Notes: a model not told the origin generated them from the sequence alone. Counted from the stretch's first letter, positions 1-6,177 are shown. The stretch: 7,075 nt of DNA from an uncultured Oscillospiraceae bacterium (GCA_900552225.1 URYX01000090.1:1-7075), one strand, 5' to 3'. Program-made: numbers and translations.

Positions 1-2106
1 GTAATAATCCGTATCCAGCACGCCGACCGAGGCGCTGAATTTCTTCGACACCACGGCATTGACCGAGGCCACGTATTCCTCGTCCGCGGTCATCCCCTCC
101 GCCGGGGTAAAGACACCCGTCAGCGCATGGTAGCGGCCGCGTTCGGTAATCCACGAGCGGTTCTGGAAAATCACCAGGCCCTCGGAATCCGAGAGAATAT
201 CGCGCCCCATCAGCAGACGTGAGTCATACTCAAAGCCCATCAGGTTCTGCACGGTCGGCAGGATATCCAGCGAATAGCAGGGCTTATCGATCACCCGATG
301 CTCCAGCGTCGGGTGATAGACAATCAGCGTATTCCGGTAGCGTTCAAAGTTGCTGTCCACCTCCGTGCCGCGCAGGACGCTGAGTGCCTCATCGCTGATA
401 CCGTAGGGATAGTGGTCCGCGGACAGCACGATCAGGGTATCCTCCAGCACGCCCGCCTCGGACAGTGTGCGCAGCAGCAGCTCCAAGGCGCGGTCCAGCT
501 CGATCTGGCTGGCAAGGTAGGCGCGGCCCTGCTCGTCATAGGGCAGGTGCTCGGTCAGGGCGCGGTTTTTGATCGACATCATGTTGCCGATATAGGAATA
601 GGGCATGTGGCCGCTGACCGTCAGGTAATACACGCAAAACGGCTGCGACCCGCTGAGGTAATACGAGGGGGTGGCCTCCATCAGCTCCACGTCGGAGGGC
701 GGCCACATATAATCCGACGGCAGCGACAGACCTCCGCCGATGCCGAGATAGGTGTACCCGAGGTTCGGGTGGGACAGGTCGCGGTCATAGTAGTTATACT
801 GATAGTCGTGGAAGGCCCAGGTCTGATAGCCGGCGCGGCCGGCGGTATTGCCCAGGGCAAAATAGAGGTTGTTTTTGGAGGCGCGGTACAGGCTCCATAC
901 CCCGCCCTTCGGCAGCAGGCTGAGCGTATTGACGTATTCGCCGTCCAGCGTGGACACGCCCCAGCCGGGGGTATAGAAATTCGTAAACTCCAGCCCCTCG
1001 TGCGCCATCTTATACAGCGTCGGGGTCAGATCGGCGCGCATGGCGGAGCTGTCGAAGCTCTCGGCGGTGACCGTAATCAGGTTCTTCCCCCGGAACCGGC
1101 CGGTGTAGGCATTGGTTTTGGTCGGAGTCACCGCCTGAAAATAGGTATGCAGCGCGCGCAGGCTGCTGTCGGATTCACCGCGAAGCAGCGCGTCAAAGTC
1201 GATGTCCAGCACCTGGTCCTGCGGCTCCGGCTGCGGTTCGGTGCTGCTGTCCGCGTCGGAAGCCGTCGGGGCGGAGGTTCCGGAGGCGGAGGCCGTCGGC
1301 AGGTTGACCGGCGTATCGCCGCCGACGTCCCCGAGCGACGAGCCGAACGCCAGAAAGCGCAGCTCCAGGCGCAGCGCGGTGGGTACCCCGTAGGTGCGCA
1401 CGCTCGCCGTGCTGTCCGGCGCACGGAAATAGAGGTAGCGCGGGCCGAGGTCCCGGTCAGAGCCGAGCAGCACCGCCGTAATGCCGACGGCGTACAGCGC
1501 GGCGGGGATTCCGGATAGGATCAGCTTTTGCGGCCGGGGCAGCAGCTGTCCGACCGCCGGCATCCGCAGCACGGCCCACACGATGCCCGCAAGCGGCAGC
1601 AGCATCAGCAGGATGCAGGGGCTGTCCTTCAGGATGCACTGTCCGATGCTGCTGCTGAATTCCGTCACCTGACCCGCACGCGTCACCGAAAACAGTCCGT
1701 AGTAGGTGCCCATCATATGGTAATAAATCAGCTGTGAGCACGCCGCGAGGACCTCCGCCGTCAGACATGCCGTCAGCAGGATCCGGCGCAGCCGCAGGCG
1801 CGGAATCCAGAAGCAGATTGCGCAAAGCAGCGCGGCCGTCAGCACCGTGAACACACACAAAAGCGGCAGCTCCGCCGTCATATACGGCATGGTACGCGCC
1901 GTGGTGAAGGCGCGCAGCAGCAGCTCCACCGCCAGAAATGCGCCGCTGTAGCACAGAAGGAACAGATACGGTGAAGCGGACAGACGGCGGCCCGGCCGGA
2001 TATGCCGCGGAGAGGACGGCACCGCCGGGTGCGGTACCGTATCGGCGGGAGGCGGCGCTGCCGCGCGGGCGGGAGTCCGTTCTGTTACATCGGTCCTATC
2101 CGACAT
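1..2106 (-). CDS. LTA synthase family protein (membrane-anchored sulfatase-fold phosphoglycerol transferase), C-terminus cut by window edge
   Basis: The visible 702 codons read from an ATG at 2106 to base 1 without a stop, so the C-terminus is missing. Residues 1-45 are a polar Ala/Pro/Arg-rich cytoplasmic tail. About five hydrophobic segments follow (roughly 47-66, 82-101, 108-128, 163-180, 195-214), then an acidic Ser/Thr/Pro linker (264-300) and an extracellular sulfatase-type domain from about 340. Landmarks match LtaS: a T-A-E-S motif with metal-ligand candidate E349; W-G-V-S-T-L-D-G-E-Y with T386 as the likely catalytic threonine; S-G-H-M-P-Y with H500; and S-A-D-H-Y with D564/H565 as metal ligands. 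LtaS enzymes move glycerol phosphate from phosphatidylglycerol to a growing teichoic acid outside the membrane. Whether this one is the polymerase, a primase or a related glycan-modifying transferase cannot be told from sequence alone. An in-frame ATG at 2115 is an alternative start. Confidence 0.93.
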   Translation of the reverse strand, partial: MSDRTDVTERTPARAAAPPPADTVPHPAVPSSPRHIRPGRRLSASPYLFLLCYSGAFLAVELLLRAFTTARTMPYMTAELPLLCVFTVLTAALLCAICFWIPRLRLRRILLTACLTAEVLAACSQLIYYHMMGTYYGLFSVTRAGQVTEFSSSIGQCILKDSPCILLMLLPLAGIVWAVLRMPAVGQLLPRPQKLILSGIPAALYAVGITAVLLGSDRDLGPRYLYFRAPDSTASVRTYGVPTALRLELRFLAFGSSLGDVGGDTPVNLPTASASGTSAPTASDADSSTEPQPEPQDQVLDIDFDALLRGESDSSLRALHTYFQAVTPTKTNAYTGRFRGKNLITVTAESFDSSAMRADLTPTLYKMAHEGLEFTNFYTPGWGVSTLDGEYVNTLSLLPKGGVWSLYRASKNNLYFALGNTAGRAGYQTWAFHDYQYNYYDRDLSHPNLGYTYLGIGGGLSLPSDYMWPPSDVELMEATPSYYLSGSQPFCVYYLTVSGHMPYSYIGNMMSIKNRALTEHLPYDEQGRAYLASQIELDRALELLLRTLSEAGVLEDTLIVLSADHYPYGISDEALSVLRGTEVDSNFERYRNTLIVYHPTLEHRVIDKPCYSLDILPTVQNLMGFEYDSRLLMGRDILSDSEGLVIFQNRSWITERGRYHALTGVFTPAEGMTADEEYVASVNAVVSKKFSASVGVLDTDYY

Positions 2107-2114
2107 GATGTCCA

Positions 2115-2120
2115 TCCTTT
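2115..2120 (-). promoter_or_regulatory. Ribosome binding site for the LTA synthase-like gene
   Basis: AAAGGA lies 8 nt before the ATG at 2106. The in-frame ATG at 2115 overlaps this motif; it has its own weaker AAGGGA (2129-2124) 8 nt upstream. I prefer 2106 because AAGGA is the longer match to the anti-Shine-Dalgarno sequence. The choice changes the protein by only three residues. Confidence 0.55.
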
Positions 2121-2124
2121 CCGT

Positions 2125-2168
2125 CCCTTCGGAAAACAGTGCTTTTTTTCTCTGCCTGTGTCGAAGGG
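2125..2168. repeat. 7-bp inverted repeat in the leader of the LTA synthase-like gene
   Basis: CCCTTCG at 2125-2131 and CGAAGGG at 2162-2168 are perfect complements separated by 30 nt. In the minus-strand transcript the proximal arm carries the AAGGG that would serve the alternative ATG at 2115, so pairing could hide that site. The stem is short and the loop is long, so chance is a fair explanation. Confidence 0.3.
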
Positions 2169-2190
2169 TATCGATGCCGTGTCTGATTCC

Positions 2191-2219
2191 ATTATAGAGG
2201 ATATGTAGAGGAAATATAA
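2191..2219 (-). promoter_or_regulatory. Candidate promoter for the LTA synthase-like gene
   Basis: A consensus TATAAT occupies 2196-2191 on the minus strand. The hexamer 17 nt upstream is TTATAT (2219-2214), a poor -35. The predicted transcript would start near 2184 and carry a leader of about 80 nt. The A/T-rich surroundings contrast with the GC-rich genes on both sides. The perfect -10 is the main support. Confidence 0.42.
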
Positions 2220-2230
2220 GGAGTTTATGC

Positions 2231-2311
2231 ATGGAAGATTCCGGAGACCGGGAAATAAATGCGGAAAACGGTGGACTTTTCCCGCAGAATGCGCTATACT
2301 GGTACGCATAG
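2231..2311 (+). CDS. Possible 26-residue leader ORF upstream of nfnA
   Basis: ATG at 2231 is preceded by TAAGGAG (2217-2223) with a 7-nt spacer, a better ribosome binding site than nfnA itself has. The ORF runs 26 codons to TAG at 2309-2311. The peptide begins M-E-D-S-G-D-R and ends with the aromatic run L-Y-W-Y-A. The stop lies 31 nt before the nfnA start. Against it being real: the best nfnA promoter candidate (2272-2300) lies inside it, no convincing promoter precedes it, and no terminator or anti-terminator pair follows. It could be a leader peptide, a small protein or a chance purine-rich stretch. I do not recognise it. Confidence 0.22.
   Translation: MEDSGDREINAENGGLFPQNALYWYA
2261..2285. 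repeat. Imperfect inverted repeat around the nfnA -35 region
   Basis: GCGGAAAA (2261-2268) faces TTTTCCCGC (2277-2285); the arms are complementary apart from one extra C. The -35 hexamer TGGACT (2272-2277) lies within the spacer and the edge of the right arm, a position where a bound regulator would affect polymerase. It matches no operator I can name. Confidence 0.3.
2272..2300 (+). promoter_or_regulatory. Candidate housekeeping-sigma promoter for nfnAB
   Basis: TGGACT (2272-2277), a 17-nt spacer and TATACT (2295-2300) resemble the TTGACA/TATAAT consensus at ideal spacing. Transcription would begin near 2307, leaving a leader of roughly 36 nt before the nfnA ATG at 2343. The promoter also bears on the start choice: an in-frame ATG at 2259 lies upstream of the -35 and could not be on this transcript. 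Confidence 0.6.
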
Positions 2312-2342
2312 ATTCCATAGGCGGAAAGTGGTGTCAAATCCA

Positions 2343-3185
2343 ATGTATCGAATTGTCAAGAAAGAAAGCCTGAATCCCACCGTCACGCGGATGGTGGTTG
2401 AGGCTCCGGCCGTGGCCCGCAAGGCGGAGCCAGGGCAGTTTATCATTCTGCGTGTTGACGAAAACGGAGAGCGGATTCCGCTGACCGTGGCGGATTATGA
2501 CCGTGCGGCGGGAACCGTTACCATTATTTTTCAGGTGGTCGGCGCCACCACGGAGCAGCTCAACCACAAGCGGGAGGGCGAATTTCTGCAGGATTTTGTG
2601 GGGCCGCTCGGTGTGGCCTCCGAAACCGAGGGACGGAAGCGGGTCGCCGTGGTCGGCGGCGGCGTCGGCTGTGCCATCGCCTATCCGATTGCCAAGAAGC
2701 TGCACGAGCAGGGCACCGAGGTGCACACCATCGTCGGCTTCCGCAGCAAGGAGCTGGTGATTCTGGAGCCGGAATTCCGCGCCGTCAGCGACCGGTTCAT
2801 TCTGATGAGCGACGACGGCAGCTGCGGTGAGAAGGGGCTGGTCACCGCGGCGCTGCAGAAGCTCATCGAGGCCGGAGAGGTCTATGACGAGGTCATCGCC
2901 ATCGGCCCGCTGATCATGATGAAATTCGTCGCGGCCACCACGAAGCCCTACGGCATCAGGACCACCGTCAGCATGAACCCCATCATGATCGACGGCACCG
3001 GGATGTGCGGTGGGTGCCGCCTGACCGTCGGCGGCGAAACCAAGTTTGCCTGTGTGGACGGGCCCGATTTTGACGGGCATCTGGTGGATTTTGACGAGGC
3101 TATGGCGCGTTCCTCCATGTACCGGCCGTTTGAGCGGCATGCCCACGAGGAGACCTGCCGTCTGTTCCGAAAGGAGGAGGAATAA
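2343..3185 (+). CDS. nfnA: NfnA: small subunit of NADH-dependent reduced ferredoxin:NADP+ oxidoreductase
   Basis: The 280-residue product belongs to the ferredoxin-NADP reductase-like family of NfnA/SudB/dihydroorotate-dehydrogenase electron-transfer subunits. An FAD-binding beta-barrel comes first, with E-R-I-P-L-T at 43-48. A Rossmann domain follows with V-G-G-G-V-G-C at 104-110. The C-terminal [2Fe-2S] site has D217, C222, C225 and C237, matching the unusual Asp-plus-three-Cys ligand set known from Nfn. In Nfn this subunit binds NAD(H) and exchanges electrons with the large subunit during flavin-based bifurcation in the cytoplasm. I chose ATG 2343 because the family begins M-Y-R-I-V-K-K-E; a GGTG (2330-2333) 9 nt upstream is a modest ribosome binding site. 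An in-frame ATG at 2259 adds 28 residues that are not family-like and precedes the likely promoter. The stop lies 2 nt before nfnB. Confidence 0.92.
   Translation: MYRIVKKESLNPTVTRMVVEAPAVARKAEPGQFIILRVDENGERIPLTVADYDRAAGTVTIIFQVVGATTEQLNHKREGEFLQDFVGPLGVASETEGRKRVAVVGGGVGCAIAYPIAKKLHEQGTEVHTIVGFRSKELVILEPEFRAVSDRFILMSDDGSCGEKGLVTAALQKLIEAGEVYDEVIAIGPLIMMKFVAATTKPYGIRTTVSMNPIMIDGTGMCGGCRLTVGGETKFACVDGPDFDGHLVDFDEAMARSSMYRPFERHAHEETCRLFRKEEE
3171..3180 (+). promoter_or_regulatory. Strong ribosome binding site for nfnB inside the nfnA 3' end
   Basis: AAGGAGGAGG provides two overlapping anti-Shine-Dalgarno matches; the second (AGGAGG, 3175-3180) is 7 nt before the nfnB ATG. It encodes the last Glu codons of nfnA, so nfnA translation runs directly into nfnB initiation, as expected for an equimolar heterodimer. 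Confidence 0.85.
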
Positions 3186-3187
3186 GC

Positions 3188-4579
3188 ATGCCGAATCTCT
3201 CTCTGACCAAAAACGAGATGCCGGTGCAGCCGGCGGAGGTGCGCCGCCGCAATTTCGACGAGGTGGCGCTCGGCTACACGCGCGAGCAGGCGCTCGACGA
3301 GGCGCAGCGCTGCCTGAACTGCAAAAACAAGCCGTGTGTCGGCGGCTGCCCCGTGGCCATTGACATCCCCGCGTTTATCGCCAAAATCCGCGAGGAGGAT
3401 TTTGAGGGGGCCTATCAGATTCTGACGCGCTCCTCCTCCCTGCCCGCCGTCTGCGGACGCGTATGTCCGCAGGAAAACCAGTGTGAGCACGGCTGCGTCC
3501 GCGGTCTCAAGGGAGAGCCGGTCGCCATCGGACGGCTGGAGCGCTTTGTGGCGGACTGGCACAATGCGCACGCCGCCGCGGTGCCGGAGCGTCCGGCACA
3601 AAACGGGCACCGCGTAGCCGTCATCGGCTCCGGGCCGTCGGGGCTGACCTGCGCCGGCGATCTGGCCAAGAAGGGCTATGACGTTACGGTGTTTGAGGCG
3701 CTGCATCTGGCGGGCGGCGTGCTCGTCTACGGTATTCCGGAGTTCCGTCTCCCGAAGCGCATCGTGCAGCAGGAGATCGACACGCTGCGTGCGCTCGGTG
3801 TGAAGATTGAGACCAATATGGTCATCGGCAAGGTGCTGTCCATCGACGAGCTGTTTGCCGACGGCTTTGAGGCGGTCTTTATCGGCTCGGGCGCCGGACT
3901 CCCCCGCTTTATGCATATTCCGGGCGAAAATCTGAAGGGTGTGTACTCCGCCAACGAATTTCTGACCCGTGTCAACCTGATGAAGGCCTACCGCGAGGAT
4001 GCCGCCACACCGATTCTGAGGGCCCGCCGCGTCGCCGTGGTCGGCGGCGGCAACGTGGCCATGGATGCCGCGCGCTGCGCCATGCGGCTCGGGGCGGAGG
4101 AGGTCAGCATCGTCTATCGCCGCTCGGAGGCGGAGCTTCCGGCGCGGAGGGAAGAAGTGGAGCACGCCAAGGAGGAGGGCATTGCCTTCTGCCTGCTGAC
4201 CAATCCCGTGGAGGTACTCAGCGACGAAAATGGCTTTGTACGCGGACTGCACTGCGTCCGCATGACACTCGGGGAGCCGGATGCTTCCGGGCGGCGGCGT
4301 CCGGTGGAGCAGGAGGGCTCCGACTTTGAGCTGCCGGTGGATGAGGTCATCATGGCCATCGGCACCTCCCCGAATCCGCTCATCAAATCCACCACGGCGG
4401 GGCTGGAAACCGCCCGCTTCGGCGGAATCCTTGTACAGGAGGATACGGGGCTGACCTCCCGCGAGAATGTCTACGCCGGAGGCGATGCCGTTACCGGCGC
4501 CGCCACCGTTATCCTGGCTATGGGTGCCGGCAAAACGGCGGCGCATGCCATCGACGCCAAGCTGAACGGCGGCAACTGA
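3188..4579 (+). CDS. nfnB: NfnB: large, bifurcating-flavin subunit of the Nfn transhydrogenase (GltD-like)
   Basis: The 463-residue product has the glutamate-synthase small-subunit fold used by NfnB. An N-terminal iron-sulfur domain holds two cysteine sets, C42/C45/C50/C54 and C89/C93/C99/C103, for two [4Fe-4S] clusters. E118, in A-I-G-R-L-E-R-F, may be a non-cysteine ligand by analogy with dihydropyrimidine dehydrogenase; that is inference. An FAD Rossmann motif follows (V-I-G-S-G-P-S-G, 145-152), then an NADPH-binding one (V-V-G-G-G-N-V-A-M-D, 284-293) with Y-R-R-S-E-A-E-L-P-A-R at 310-320, and the late FAD motif Y-A-G-G-D-A at 429-434. In Nfn this subunit carries the bifurcating FAD and couples NADPH oxidation to ferredoxin and NAD+ reduction, or the reverse. 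Length is normal. Databases often call such genes gltA/gltD, but the nfnA partner immediately upstream and the lack of a glutamate synthase large subunit here favour Nfn. Confidence 0.94.
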   Translation: MPNLSLTKNEMPVQPAEVRRRNFDEVALGYTREQALDEAQRCLNCKNKPCVGGCPVAIDIPAFIAKIREEDFEGAYQILTRSSSLPAVCGRVCPQENQCEHGCVRGLKGEPVAIGRLERFVADWHNAHAAAVPERPAQNGHRVAVIGSGPSGLTCAGDLAKKGYDVTVFEALHLAGGVLVYGIPEFRLPKRIVQQEIDTLRALGVKIETNMVIGKVLSIDELFADGFEAVFIGSGAGLPRFMHIPGENLKGVYSANEFLTRVNLMKAYREDAATPILRARRVAVVGGGNVAMDAARCAMRLGAEEVSIVYRRSEAELPARREEVEHAKEEGIAFCLLTNPVEVLSDENGFVRGLHCVRMTLGEPDASGRRRPVEQEGSDFELPVDEVIMAIGTSPNPLIKSTTAGLETARFGGILVQEDTGLTSRENVYAGGDAVTGAATVILAMGAGKTAAHAIDAKLNGGN

Positions 4580-4586
4580 TACGGAA

Positions 4587-4635
4587 CCTACAAAAACCGC
4601 CCTTCTCCGCACGGAGAAAGGCGGTTTTTTGTAGG
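4587..4635. terminator. Bidirectional intrinsic terminator between convergent nfnB and the CorC-type gene
   Basis: A hairpin with CCGCC/GGCGG (4597-4601 with 4620-4624), one C-A mismatch and TTCTCC/GGAGAA (4603-4608 with 4613-4618) closes on a GCAC loop. It is flanked by A5 on the left (4592-4596) and T6 on the right (4625-4630), and CCTAC/GTAGG extends the base. The U-tract works in both directions. It lies 7 nt after the nfnB stop and 25 nt past the stop of the opposing gene, so one element can end both transcripts. Confidence 0.93.
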
Positions 4636-4660
4636 TAATTTTGCAGGTAATCCGGCCCGA

Positions 4661-5947
4661 TCAGGCATCCGGCATCTCAGACGGCGCGGAGGTCTCGCCC
4701 GGCTCCGGCCGCAGTGTAATCTCCAGCTCCTCGGCGCGGCGCTCCGCAGCGCGCAGCACCGTCACGCGCAGCCGATCGTATGTAAAGGCGTCCCCGGGCT
4801 CCGGAATCTTGCCGAGCTGCTCCATCACCCAGCCGTTGACCGTGGAGGCCTCCTCCTCCGCGCCCTGCCGGAGGCCGAAAAACTCCATCAGGTGATCGAG
4901 TCCCACCGAGCACAGCACGCGGTAGCGATCCTCCCCGTCCGGTCGGATTTCCTCCACGACCTCGTCGTGCTCATCCCAGATCTCCCCGACCAGCTCCTCC
5001 AGAATATCCTCCATCGTCACGATGCCGACCGTTCCTCCGTATTCGTCCGTCACCACCGCCATGTGCGATTTATTCTTCTGCAGCAGGCGGAGCAGACTGC
5101 CGATCTTCACGCTCTCCGGCACAAACACGGCCGACTGCAGCAGCTGCCCGGTCGGGGTGTCGGTATGGTACAGCGAGGCATAAAAGTCCTTTTCGAGCAG
5201 AATGCCCACAATGTGGTCAATCGTGCCGTCGTACACCGGCAGACGCGAATACTGCGTCTCGCGGAACACACGCTCGATCTCCTCCTTGGAATCGGTCAGC
5301 TCCACTGCCTCCACGTCCACGCGCGGCACCAGGATATCCCGCGCCGTGCGGTCGTTAAAGCCGATGGCGCTGCAGATCAGCTGGCTCTCCTCCTCGTTGA
5401 TTCCGCCGCCGTGCTCCGCCTCCTCCACCATAATCCGCAGCTCATCCTCCGTGACGCCGGAGGCCTCCTTGACGGAAAACAGGCGGGACAGCCACTGCTT
5501 CCACTTGGAAAACACGAAGCTGACCGGGGTAAACACCGCCATCAGCACCCGCAGCAGCGGGGCCGAAAAATGGGCGAAGCGCTCGGGCATCTCCTTGGCC
5601 AGGCTTTTCGGTGTGATCTCACCGAAGGTCAGCACGATCAGCGTGGTTACGACCGTCGATACCGTCGGACCGCCCTCCTGCCCGATGCAGCGCACAAAAA
5701 ACACCGTCGCCACCGAGGCCAGCGTAATATTGACGATATTGTTGCCGATCAGGATGGTGGAGATCAGCTTGTCATACTGCTCCGACAGGCGCAGCACCAG
5801 CACGGAGCCCGCATCTCCCTCCTCAGCCCGGCTTTTGACCCGTGCCCGGTTCAGCGACGAAAACGCCGTCTCCGTTGCCGAAAAATAGGCGGACAGCACC
5901 ACCAAAACCACCATAAAAATCAATGAACCCACTTGACCGGCATCCAT
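4661..5947 (-). CDS. CorC/HlyC-type (CNNM-like) membrane protein with DUF21 and paired CBS domains
   Basis: The 428-residue product has the standard order of this family. An N-terminal DUF21 membrane domain (about 6-160) contains hydrophobic segments near 8-22, 62-85, 96-109 and 128-147, with conserved S-A-T-E-T-A-F-S-S (23-31), I-G-N-N-I-V-N (67-73) and T-F-G-E-I-T-P-K (107-114). A CBS pair follows (about 205-325), with S-R-L-P-V-Y (234-239) and D-E-Y-G-G-T-V-G-I-V-T-M-E-D-I-L-E-E-L-V (301-320). A CorC_HlyC domain (about 340-412) completes it. Relatives such as CNNM proteins and MpfA take part in Mg2+ efflux or resistance; some are annotated haemolysins on weak grounds. Divalent-cation transport is the most likely role, but the cation is not shown by sequence. 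The start is supported by AAAAGGAG at 5964-5957, 9 nt upstream. It has its own promoter and converges on nfnAB. Confidence 0.93.
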   Translation of the reverse strand: MDAGQVGSLIFMVVLVVLSAYFSATETAFSSLNRARVKSRAEEGDAGSVLVLRLSEQYDKLISTILIGNNIVNITLASVATVFFVRCIGQEGGPTVSTVVTTLIVLTFGEITPKSLAKEMPERFAHFSAPLLRVLMAVFTPVSFVFSKWKQWLSRLFSVKEASGVTEDELRIMVEEAEHGGGINEEESQLICSAIGFNDRTARDILVPRVDVEAVELTDSKEEIERVFRETQYSRLPVYDGTIDHIVGILLEKDFYASLYHTDTPTGQLLQSAVFVPESVKIGSLLRLLQKNKSHMAVVTDEYGGTVGIVTMEDILEELVGEIWDEHDEVVEEIRPDGEDRYRVLCSVGLDHLMEFFGLRQGAEEEASTVNGWVMEQLGKIPEPGDAFTYDRLRVTVLRAAERRAEELEITLRPEPGETSAPSEMPDA

Positions 5948-5956
5948 CCGTTCTGA

Positions 5957-5964
5957 CTCCTTTT
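5957..5964 (-). promoter_or_regulatory. Ribosome binding site for the CorC-type gene
   Basis: AAAAGGAG stands 9 nt before ATG 5947 and fixes that start. A second ATG at 5943 is out of frame. Confidence 0.8.
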
Positions 5965-5969
5965 GTTCT

Positions 5970-5992
5970 GTAAAAATTTACCATAAGGGTAA
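5970..5992. repeat. Two overlapping inverted repeats in the leader of the CorC-type gene
   Basis: GTAAA-AA-TTTAC (5970-5981) and TTACC-ATAAG-GGTAA (5978-5992) are both perfect 5-bp inverted repeats and share the bases 5978-5981, so they could not both form hairpins in one RNA. They lie just downstream of the predicted transcription start near 5995. As RNA the stems would be weak; as DNA they could be an operator. Short A/T-rich repeats like these also arise by chance. Confidence 0.3.
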
Positions 5993-6001
5993 TGAAAAAA
6001 T

Positions 6002-6030
6002 AGTATAACATATTCTTTGAAAAAAGTCCA
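6002..6030 (-). promoter_or_regulatory. Promoter for the CorC-type gene (extended -10)
   Basis: On the minus strand TGGACT (6030-6025) is followed by a 17-nt spacer and TATACT (6007-6002). TGT directly precedes the -10, giving an extended -10 element. Initiation near 5995 would leave a leader of about 48 nt. The -35 and -10 hexamers equal those of the nfnAB promoter candidate. Confidence 0.68.
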
Positions 6031-6045
6031 TCCCGAAGCCGGAAT
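6020..6045 (-). terminator. Weak candidate terminator downstream of the ABC-F gene
   Basis: On the minus strand ATTCCG (6045-6040), a GCTT loop and CGGGAT (6035-6030) form a 6-bp stem with one G-T pair. GGAC then separates it from T6 (6025-6020). The 4-nt gap and short stem make it a poor intrinsic terminator. It lies 133 nt beyond the ABC-F stop and overlaps the -35 of the CorC-type gene. No better terminator is visible in the gap. Confidence 0.3.
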
Positions 6046-6177
6046 TTTCGGTGAATTTCCCGCAGGACGGACGTTCCCGGCAGAATGTATGCGGCAGGGG
6101 GCGCAAAGATTCCCATCGGCCGGGAATACTTCCGCCCCGGTATGCGGCACCACAGGCGGCGCAGAGCCCGCGCAGGC

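Noticed and set aside
298..1518. A 406-codon plus-strand frame opposite the LTA synthase-like gene
   Set aside because: Its low-complexity Gly/Arg/Val/Gln-rich product is a shadow of the real minus-strand frame, whose catalytic motifs are clear.
2203..2208. AUG-UAG minimal start-stop pair after a GAGG-like sequence
   Set aside because: Two-codon frames are common by chance, and there is no sign of a transcript covering it in the right orientation.
2948..4612. A 554-codon open frame on the minus strand opposite nfnB and the end of nfnA
   Set aside because: It mirrors a GC-rich, strongly conserved gene pair, has no recognisable domain or ribosome binding site, and reads through the bidirectional terminator. 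Long antisense frames are expected in such composition.
4892..5926. A 344-codon plus-strand frame opposite the CorC-type gene
   Set aside because: Its His/Gln/Arg-rich product has no domain resemblance, while the minus strand encodes a full DUF21-CBS-CorC protein.
5948..5995. Magnesium riboswitch (M-box) in front of the CorC-type gene
   Set aside because: The predicted leader of about 48 nt is much shorter than the M-box and shows none of its larger paired structure.
6046..6177. Possible small genes in the gap between the ABC-F and CorC-type genes
   Set aside because: Several short frames exist on both strands, but none has a convincing ribosome binding site or recognisable product. Nothing else in this stretch was identified.
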